From: Chlamydiota bacterium
GTDB taxonomy: Bacteria; Chlamydiota; Chlamydiia; Chlamydiales; JAJFMB01
NCBI GenBank assembly: GCA_021772355.1
Contig: JAJFMB010000080.1
Coordinates: forward strand, 1-10,952
DNA: 10,952 nucleotides
Direction of reading: 5' to 3'
This document shows positions 6,359 to 10,952 of the stretch, in pieces. The number at the start of each line of letters is the position of its first letter. Position 1 is the first letter of the stretch. Position numbers and translations under genes: made by a program. Under the pieces are notes generated by a model that had not been told where the DNA came from, did no database searches, and was given only the letters and a program-made list of their open reading frames with translations.

Positions 6359-9196
6359 TTACTTTAACTGTTCTAACTTGGAAAGTACTTCTTTGAGCTC
6401 TGTTTCGTTTTGCTGCATTTGGGTACGCTGTTTTTCGATAAGCTGCTTCGGAGCTTTGTTGACAAAATCTTCGTTTGCAAGTTGCGACCGCACGCGGTCT
6501 AAAGCGTTGTTGAGCTTCTCTTTTTCTTTGGCGAGGCGCTCTTTTTCTTTTAGTTTCAGTTCCTCAGGAAGGGGGATCATCACTTTGAGGCTCCCCAAAA
6601 GGCCTGTTGCGGCAAAACCAATTTGTGGTTCGTTTGTGTGGAAGAGGATGTTCTCGATCCGTACCAAAGCACTCACCATTGATGTGTTGTCTTTGATAAG
6701 AATGAAATCGGCATCTTTCTCTGAGCCGATAAGGTGAAGGTCTGTCTTCTGTCCAGGAGGTAATTTCATTTCACCACGCATATTGCGAATTGTGTAGACT
6801 AGTTTCTCCACAATTTCAAAGGTGTGGTCAATGGCGGGATTTAAATCGCTTTCGCGCGTGATTTGTGGGTAACTGGCGACCATACATGCCGGACTTTGCA
6901 AGGCTTGGATTGCATCTTTGGTGTAGGGATCAAGATGGGGTGAACACGCATCGCAGGGGAGTCTCTCTTTTAATCTTTGAAAAAGCTCCTCTGTAATGAA
7001 AGGCACCATAGGATGCATCAAACGAAGAGCCTGGCAAAGTACAATAACGAGTAATTTCTGTTTGTTTTTTCGCTCCTCTTCACTGCCTTCTTTTCCAAAG
7101 AGAATCGGTTTGGAAATTTCTACATAGTAGGCGCAGAACTCTTTCCAGAAAAAGTCGTAGGCCTCCATGGCAGCGTGATCGAATTGAGATGTGTTTAACT
7201 TCTCATTGACATCGCGAACAGTGCGATTAAGAACAGATAAGATCCACTTATCTTCTAAGCGGAGTAAATTTTCATCAAGTCCTTGGCAAAAATCGTCGGG
7301 AGAGAGTCCTTCGAGATTCATAAAGACAAAACGGGCGCCATTCCATACTTTATTGGCAAAGTTTTTAAATTCCTCAAAACGGCGGCGATCCAAATCTATT
7401 TCACGCTGATCAGGAACGCTGGCGCAAAGAGCCATCCGCATTGCATCAGTTCCATACTCCTCCAAAATTTCTAGAGGATCAATGATGTTGCCTTTAGACT
7501 TCGACATTTTTTCCCATTTGCATTTAACGTCTTTGGGAATGGGTTTTCCTAAATCATATTCACGTCTTTCCTCTTCGGCGATGTAGGTGATGCCTCCTTG
7601 TGGATTTTCCCGCCAATATGATTTTCCGTAGATGAGACCGTGCAAAAAAGTATTAGCAAATGGCACTTCGCCCATCGCGTATTCTCCCATACAGATCATT
7701 CGTGCCACCCAAAAGAAGAGGATATCGTGTCCGGTTTCCAACAGCGCATTAGGATAGAAACGGTGTAACTCATCTGTTTCATTGGGCCAACCAAGCGTAG
7801 AGAAAGGCCATAGTGCCGAGGAGAACCACGTGTCTAGTACATCTTCATCTTGCACCCATTCATCAGGGGCGCGTTGCACCTCTTCTGGTTGCCCTTCACC
7901 CTCGTAACAGATCATCTCATCGGGATTGTCTTTACGGTACCAAATGGGAATACGATGACCCCACCACAGTTGGCGGCTGATACACCAGTCGCGCAAATTA
8001 TTAATCCAATGAAAGTATGTGTTTTCCCAGTTGTTGGGGGTTAGCTTGACCCGCTTTTCTTCGACCGCAAGGCGCAACTTATTTGCAAAACCATCCATAC
8101 GCACAAACCACTGCTTGGAGAGGTATGGCTCAATGATTGCTTTCGAACGATAGGAGACGCCAATACGATTCATGTGAGGCTCTGTTTTTTCTAAAAGCTC
8201 CCGTTTTTTCATTGCCTCGGTTACTGCATTTCTCGCTGCTTCCATTGTGAGACCTGCAAATTCCCCGCCGTTTTCGTTAATTTTGGCATCAGGGGTCATG
8301 ATATTAATCATCGGTAAGTTGTGATCAAGGCCCATACGGTAGTCGTTGGGGTCGTGGGCCGGAGTGATTTTGACAGCACCGGTTCCAAATTCCGGATCAA
8401 CAAATGGATCGGCGATAATGGGAAGTTCGCGATTAACAAGAGGCTGCAAAGCTGTTTTTCCAATCAGATGACGGTACCTGTCATCTTTTGGAGAAACGGC
8501 AATAGCGGTATCTCCTAACATTGTTTCGGGGCGTGTTGTGGCAATGAGAATATGTCCTGAGCCGTCGGTTAGCGGGTAACGAAAATACCAAAGAAATGAG
8601 TTTCGCTCTTCATATTCGACTTCATCGTCGGCTAGAGCTGTTTGCGTAACCGGATCCCAGTTGACTAGGTAATCTCCACGGTAGATTAGCTTGTCATCAA
8701 AGAGCTTTTTAAACATCGTTCTTACAGCGCTGTTATTGCCCTCGTCCATGGTAAAACGTAGTCGCGACCAATCGCACGAGCAGCCCAAACGGCGCAATTG
8801 ATTTAGGATACGGTCTTGATTTTCTTCTTTCCAGCGCCATACATGGGATAAAAACTCTTCACGATCGTAGTCTTTCCGCTTTTTACCTTCAGTTTTGATT
8901 AAGTGCCGTTCAACGACAGTTTGAGTGGCAATGCCCGCGTGATCAGTTCCTGGAACCCAAAGAGCCTCATAGCCGCACATGCGCTTCCAGCGAATTAGGA
9001 TATCTTGTAATGTGCTTCCCAGGGCGTGTCCCATATGCAGCACTCCAGTGACATTTGGAGGAGGCATCACAATAGTGTAAGGGGGTTTGGAGCTTTTCGG
9101 GTCTGCAACAAAAAAACGGCTTTTCTCCCAAAAAGCATACCATTTTTCTTCAATATCCAGGGAACAGTAGGATTTAGGGATTTCTTTGTCTGTCAT
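6359..9196 (-). CDS. valS: Valyl-tRNA synthetase (ValRS, class Ia)
   Basis: This cytoplasmic enzyme attaches valine to tRNA(Val) with ATP and edits mischarged threonine. With the ATG at 9196 the protein has 945 residues, close to the roughly 940 of chlamydial ValS. Class I signatures are present: HMGH at residues 54-57 (within PPPNVTGVLHMGHALG) and KMSKS at 563-567. The CP1 editing domain is marked by ATTRPETMLGDTA (about 219-231) and GTGAVKITPAHDPNDY (about 272-286). Further landmarks are DWCISRQLWWGHRIP, DVLDTWFSS and TGHDILFFW. The last about 65 residues are a charged coiled coil typical of ValRS. The open frame extends upstream to a TTG at 9283, but that extension has no Shine-Dalgarno and passes through the inverted-repeat promoter region. 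MTDKEIPKSY aligns with the start of Chlamydia ValS, and GGAG lies 12 bases upstream (9209-9212). No frameshift or missing catalytic motif is seen. Confidence 0.97.
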   Translation of the reverse strand: MTDKEIPKSYCSLDIEEKWYAFWEKSRFFVADPKSSKPPYTIVMPPPNVTGVLHMGHALGSTLQDILIRWKRMCGYEALWVPGTDHAGIATQTVVERHLIKTEGKKRKDYDREEFLSHVWRWKEENQDRILNQLRRLGCSCDWSRLRFTMDEGNNSAVRTMFKKLFDDKLIYRGDYLVNWDPVTQTALADDEVEYEERNSFLWYFRYPLTDGSGHILIATTRPETMLGDTAIAVSPKDDRYRHLIGKTALQPLVNRELPIIADPFVDPEFGTGAVKITPAHDPNDYRMGLDHNLPMINIMTPDAKINENGGEFAGLTMEAARNAVTEAMKKRELLEKTEPHMNRIGVSYRSKAIIEPYLSKQWFVRMDGFANKLRLAVEEKRVKLTPNNWENTYFHWINNLRDWCISRQLWWGHRIPIWYRKDNPDEMICYEGEGQPEEVQRAPDEWVQDEDVLDTWFSSALWPFSTLGWPNETDELHRFYPNALLETGHDILFFWVARMICMGEYAMGEVPFANTFLHGLIYGKSYWRENPQGGITYIAEEERREYDLGKPIPKDVKCKWEKMSKSKGNIIDPLEILEEYGTDAMRMALCASVPDQREIDLDRRRFEEFKNFANKVWNGARFVFMNLEGLSPDDFCQGLDENLLRLEDKWILSVLNRTVRDVNEKLNTSQFDHAAMEAYDFFWKEFCAYYVEISKPILFGKEGSEEERKNKQKLLVIVLCQALRLMHPMVPFITEELFQRLKERLPCDACSPHLDPYTKDAIQALQSPACMVASYPQITRESDLNPAIDHTFEIVEKLVYTIRNMRGEMKLPPGQKTDLHLIGSEKDADFILIKDNTSMVSALVRIENILFHTNEPQIGFAATGLLGSLKVMIPLPEELKLKEKERLAKEKEKLNNALDRVRSQLANEDFVNKAPKQLIEKQRTQMQQNETELKEVLSKLEQLK

Positions 9197-9273
9197 TTTC
9201 GTTTTCAACTCCGAATAAAGAGCATCAGGATACCAGAACCTCGAATTTTGCAAAAGGTGATACGAGAAAATTG

Positions 9274-9305
9274 ATCTTAACAAATTATTAATAGTATGTT
9301 AAGAT
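9274..9305. promoter_or_regulatory. Perfect dyad that forms a symmetric divergent promoter candidate
   Basis: The inverted repeat is ATCTTAACA (9274-9282), 14 bases, then TGTTAAGAT (9297-9305). Because of the symmetry, both strands carry the same -35/-10-like pair: TTAACA, 17 bases, TAAGAT. On the minus strand this points at valS, with a predicted leader of about 70 bases. On the plus strand it points at the gene starting at 9372. TTAACA is a 5/6 match to the -35 consensus and TAAGAT a 4/6 match to the -10. The dyad could equally be an operator. Confidence 0.42.
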
Positions 9306-9320
9306 AATCTTTACTATTAA
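9288..9320. promoter_or_regulatory. Second perfect 9-bp inverted repeat, interleaved with the first
   Basis: TTAATAGTA (9288-9296), 15 bases, TACTATTAA (9312-9320). Its left arm lies inside the spacer of the neighbouring dyad and abuts that dyad's right arm, giving the order A-B-A'-B'. This could be a pair of overlapping operator sites over the divergent promoters, or an RNA pseudoknot if transcribed. No known regulator motif is recognised. Confidence 0.4.
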
Positions 9321-9324
9321 AGTG

Positions 9325-9330
9325 TATAAT
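9325..9330 (+). promoter_or_regulatory. Consensus -10 box (TATAAT) upstream of the Inc-like gene
   Basis: This is a perfect TATAAT, 41 bases before the ATG at 9372. No good -35 lies 16-18 bases upstream, so activity would need another factor, or the promoter is weak. The interleaved inverted repeats end only 5 bases upstream, so a protein bound there would interfere with or assist polymerase. Confidence 0.35.
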
Positions 9331-9371
9331 TCTAAATTTAACTAGATATTAATAAAAATTTAATATATGAT

Positions 9372-10493
9372 ATGGGAATAATGAGAACACAACTCATCTT
9401 TAATGATCACTACCGCCCGACCGCTATGCAGAGTTTTAGCCAAGGGGTTTTCCACGTTAAACAGACTACAAAAGATGTGGCAGGACGCGTATTTGGTGCT
9501 GCTTCTCACAAGCCAACATGTGCGAACTCTACTTTAGGGGCCATAGAAAATGGAATCACGATTCCTAGTCGCTTTGTTAGGAAAGCAATCCATATCGCGG
9601 AATGGTTCAAAAAATCACGCTTATGGACTGTCTTTGCGATCCCTTTCAACTGCTATCGGATGAGCGAAAACATTCGTTCATTTATTAATGGTAACAAAGA
9701 CGAAAAAATCGATGCTAGTCTCATGTTCTCAGCGGAATTTTCACAGTTACTCTTCAACACCTCAATGTTAGCAACTGGTTTAGTTGATTTGAAAAAAATT
9801 CCAAAAAGTTGTTTGAAGTGGGCAGAACCGCTAATGATGTTCAGTATCCCTTTTCAGTTTGGTTTAATGGTCTTTAAAATTAAAGCATCAAGACAAGCGG
9901 AGCAATTGATAAAACGGCTAAGATTAAATCAGGAAGAGTGGACATCGACAGATTTAAAAGATCTCTATGAAAAACTAAAGGATAAATCGAACTCCTTTTT
10001 TGAAAGACGCTTTAACGTCAAAGATGGAAATGAATTTCGCATGAAATTAGAAACGATCACCATCGACCTTGATCTTGATCACCCAGCAAAAAGGATTGAA
10101 ACTACGAACAATACAATGAAGGCGCTCAAAGAGCGTTTGGTCTCTAAAAAATTCTCCGACAAGTTAGGTGCTGTCGCTGCCGCTGTCAATTTGATCGCAA
10201 CCGTGATCTTTGTCGTATCTCCCTTTAGCCCTGTCGGGTATGTTGTCTTCGCTCTAGGAGCTTTGATGGAAACCGGCCTCTACTTGCATGATTATTGTTG
10301 TGACTATCGCTTAGCCAGGAAAATGGACCTCTCAGTTGATCAATTTCTACACAACAGAGTCCTCCGTTGCGCCAAACGCGCTTGGTGGAAACTCCAAGAC
10401 CTTCAAGACCAAAGGTTCACCAGACACCAAATTAAGCAGGTCCCAAGTTTAACAGATATTAAAATTTCCAAGAACAATCTAATGTCAAGTTAA
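9372..10493 (+). CDS. Unrecognised membrane protein with Inc-like bilobed hydrophobic hairpin (373 aa)
   Basis: I do not recognise a named family. The strongest feature is a pair of adjacent hydrophobic segments at about residues 264-283 and 287-305, joined by SPFSP. This is the bilobed hairpin that characterises chlamydial inclusion-membrane (Inc) proteins. Two weaker hydrophobic stretches lie at about 117-138 and 151-168, so two to four membrane segments are possible. Between them is a charged helical region (about 170-262: KASRQAEQLIKRLRLNQ...). After the hairpin comes a cytosolic-type tail rich in K, R, W and D. There is no cleavable signal peptide, as expected for type III-secreted Incs, but that secretion route is inference. 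ATG at 9372 has no clear Shine-Dalgarno. An in-frame ATG at 9381 has GGGA too close to help. The gene diverges from valS. Its last codons (NNLMSS and stop) lie inside a repeat that recurs downstream, so the present C-terminus may be recombination-derived. Confidence 0.8.
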   Translation: MGIMRTQLIFNDHYRPTAMQSFSQGVFHVKQTTKDVAGRVFGAASHKPTCANSTLGAIENGITIPSRFVRKAIHIAEWFKKSRLWTVFAIPFNCYRMSENIRSFINGNKDEKIDASLMFSAEFSQLLFNTSMLATGLVDLKKIPKSCLKWAEPLMMFSIPFQFGLMVFKIKASRQAEQLIKRLRLNQEEWTSTDLKDLYEKLKDKSNSFFERRFNVKDGNEFRMKLETITIDLDLDHPAKRIETTNNTMKALKERLVSKKFSDKLGAVAAAVNLIATVIFVVSPFSPVGYVVFALGALMETGLYLHDYCCDYRLARKMDLSVDQFLHNRVLRCAKRAWWKLQDLQDQRFTRHQIKQVPSLTDIKISKNNLMSS

Positions 10494-10536
10494 CATCATA
10501 AAAATAACATAAGTTATACCAAATCGAGACAGCATT
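10474..10536 (+). repeat. Tandem repeat copy 1 (overlaps the stop codon of the Inc-like gene)
   Basis: This 63-bp unit begins ACAATCTAATGTCAAGTTAA and ends near CGAGACAGCATT. It is followed immediately by copy 2. Its first 20 bases encode the end of the preceding protein and its TAA stop (10491-10493). Confidence 0.85.
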
Positions 10537-10598
10537 ACAATCTAATGTCAATTTAACATCATAAGAAACATAAGCTATACCAAATCGAGACTGTATTC
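10537..10598 (+). repeat. Tandem repeat copy 2
   Basis: This copy aligns to copy 1 with about five substitutions and a 2-base deletion. It lies directly head to tail with copy 1. The high identity indicates a recent duplication or ongoing homogenisation. Confidence 0.85.
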
Positions 10599-10608
10599 TT
10601 GTCTTCAA

Positions 10609-10656
10609 AGCTCCCTGGACATTAAAATTTCTCTGAACAATCTATTATCAAATTAG
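10609..10656 (+). pseudogene. Ghost duplicate of the 3' end of the Inc-like gene
   Basis: Sixteen codons align without gaps to the end of the gene at 10446-10493. SSLDIKISLNNLLSN plus TAG matches SLTDIKISKNNLMSS plus TAA, with identical DIKIS and NNL. Several differences are synonymous (AGC/AGT, GAC/GAT, TCT/TCC). Similarity fades upstream of 10609. No start or longer homologous frame exists, so this is a fragment left by duplication and deletion, not a gene. Confidence 0.65.
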
Positions 10657-10679
10657 TCTTGTGAATAAGAATAGGGTAC

Positions 10680-10725
10680 ACTCGCGAAAAATTATGCAAC
10701 TGAAAGTTGCATTGTTTGAGCGAGT
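10680..10725. other. Long imperfect hairpin / cruciform
   Basis: The inner stem ATGCAACT (10694-10701) and AGTTGCAT (10705-10712) is a perfect 8-bp pairing around GAA. The outer stem ACTCGC (10680-10685) and GCGAGT (10720-10725) adds 6 bp, with an A/T-rich partly paired internal loop between. It can form on both strands. There is no T-run after it, so terminator function is doubtful. Confidence 0.6.
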
Positions 10726-10726
10726 C

Positions 10727-10749
10727 TTGCTCTCGTCAGAGAGCAATTT
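10727..10749 (+). terminator. Hairpin TTGCTCTC-GTCA-GAGAGCAA, possible terminator
   Basis: This is a perfect 8-bp stem with a 4-base loop, one base after the previous hairpin, followed on the plus strand by TTTC. It could end transcription of the upstream gene, but it lies over 230 bases after the stop and the T-run is short. Its right arm is also the left edge of repeat copy 3. Confidence 0.3.
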
Positions 10750-10785
10750 CATAAAAAAGCAAAAGCTATACCAAGACGAGACTGT
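10736..10785 (+). repeat. Repeat copy 3 (variant form)
   Basis: A 39-base segment (10736-10774) recurs at 10832-10870 with one mismatch. It then continues into the shared core CGAGACTGT. Upstream of the core this copy differs from copies 1 and 2, reading GCAATTTCATAAAAAAGC where they read CATCATAA...ACATAAG. Confidence 0.8.
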
Positions 10786-10831
10786 GGATCATTTTAGTCA
10801 ATAGAGTACATCATAGCTTATGTGAAGGTTT

Positions 10832-10882
10832 TCAGAGGGCAATTTCATAAAAAAGCAAAAGCTATACCAAACCGAGACTGTA
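10832..10882 (+). repeat. Repeat copy 4 (variant form)
   Basis: This is nearly identical to copy 3, 96 bases further on, ending GAGACTGTA. It lacks the hairpin that copy 3 shares. The 9-bp minisatellite begins 10 bases after it. Confidence 0.8.
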
Positions 10883-10891
10883 GTCCTTATA

Positions 10892-10952
10892 ACTCCCCAA
10901 ACTCCCCAAACTCCCCAAACTCCCCAAACTCCCCAACCTCCCCAAACTCCCC
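10892..10952. repeat. 9-bp minisatellite (ACTCCCCAA)n, G-quadruplex-capable on the minus strand
   Basis: There are six full copies and a 7-base partial copy of ACTCCCCAA, with one variant (CCTCCCCAA at 10937-10945), and the array continues past the window. The minus strand reads GGGG tracts separated by 5 bases (mostly AGTTT), seven tracts in view, which fits the usual G-quadruplex pattern. The unit is three codons long, so copy-number changes would not shift a reading frame. Confidence 0.95.

Larger units (their letters stand above)
10447..10952. repeat. Repeat-rich intergenic tract downstream of the Inc-like gene
   Basis: Apart from the end of the gene to 10493, I see no convincing gene in this stretch. 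It holds tandem and dispersed copies of one repeat, whose core GYTATACCAANNCGAGAC occurs four times starting near 10513, 10574, 10765 and 10861. It also holds a ghost of the preceding gene's 3' end, two hairpins and a terminal minisatellite. Spacing between cores is irregular (about 61, 191 and 96 bases). A frame open from 10798 through the window end (GTG at 10822) exists on the plus strand, and one open frame also exists on the minus strand. Neither has coding support. Confidence 0.7.

Noticed and set aside
6378..6737. 119-residue plus-strand open frame rich in S, F and R
   Set aside because: It is the antisense shadow of the valS coiled-coil C-terminus. The serine/phenylalanine richness comes from lysine/glutamate codons read backwards.
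9197..9283. 29-residue N-terminal extension of ValS from a TTG start
   Set aside because: It has no Shine-Dalgarno, crosses the inverted-repeat promoter region, and the ATG at 9196 aligns with the start of chlamydial ValS.
10474..10882. CRISPR array
   Set aside because: Core spacing is irregular (about 61, 191, 96), the flanks are themselves repeated, there are no uniform unique spacers, and no cas gene is in view.
10511..10882. tRNA-like D-arm: minus strand of the core reads TCGATTTGGTATAGC
   Set aside because: It resembles the tRNA D-loop sequence, but no matching acceptor, anticodon or T-arm can be drawn around any copy.
10822..10952. Plus-strand frame from GTG 10822 reading into (NSP)n, and a minus-strand open frame across the same DNA
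   Set aside because: There is no ATG or Shine-Dalgarno. Part is repeat DNA, and a 9-bp array without stops leaves frames open on both strands by construction. Sequence beyond the window is needed to judge it.

Overview
The window looks like a piece of chromosome from a Chlamydiota bacterium, most likely an environmental, amoeba-associated lineage (Parachlamydiales-type) rather than a Chlamydia species. The evidence is a valyl-tRNA synthetase whose N-terminus and internal stretches (for example RRLGCSCDWSR and LVNWDP.TQTALADDEVEYEER) match my memory of chlamydial ValS. The other support is context: a very large ankyrin-repeat protein and an Inc-like membrane protein, both typical of the accessory gene content of these obligate intracellular bacteria. 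No species can be named from the sequence alone.

Layout from left to right. Positions 1-196 are AT-rich and show no gene. Positions 197-553 (+) encode only the C-terminal quarter of an AGCS-family Na+:alanine/glycine symporter, so this is a 5'-truncated remnant. Positions 525-6113 (-) encode a 1862-residue protein with a roughly 620-residue non-ankyrin N-terminal half-domain followed by some two dozen ankyrin repeats in separated blocks. Its last codons overlap the 3' end of the symporter remnant tail to tail. Positions 6114-6358 are a spacer with a small palindrome and a candidate ank promoter. Positions 6359-9196 (-) are valS. Positions 9197-9371 are a divergent promoter region holding two perfect, interleaved 9-bp inverted repeats. 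Positions 9372-10493 (+) encode a 373-residue unrecognised membrane protein with a bilobed hydrophobic hairpin like that of chlamydial inclusion-membrane proteins. Positions 10447-10952 are a repeat-rich tract. It contains a tandem 61-63 bp repeat that begins inside the preceding gene, a ghost copy of that gene's 3' end, two strong hairpins, two further repeat copies, and a G-rich (on the minus strand) 9-bp minisatellite running off the window.

Functionally, only valS is a housekeeping gene. The ankyrin protein and the Inc-like protein are plausible host-interaction proteins, but this is inferred from architecture and organism, not from a recognised family. The two flanks (truncated transporter on the left, repeats and duplicated gene tail on the right) suggest that both edges of this locus have been rearranged by recombination. 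No CRISPR array, transposase, tRNA or rRNA was found.
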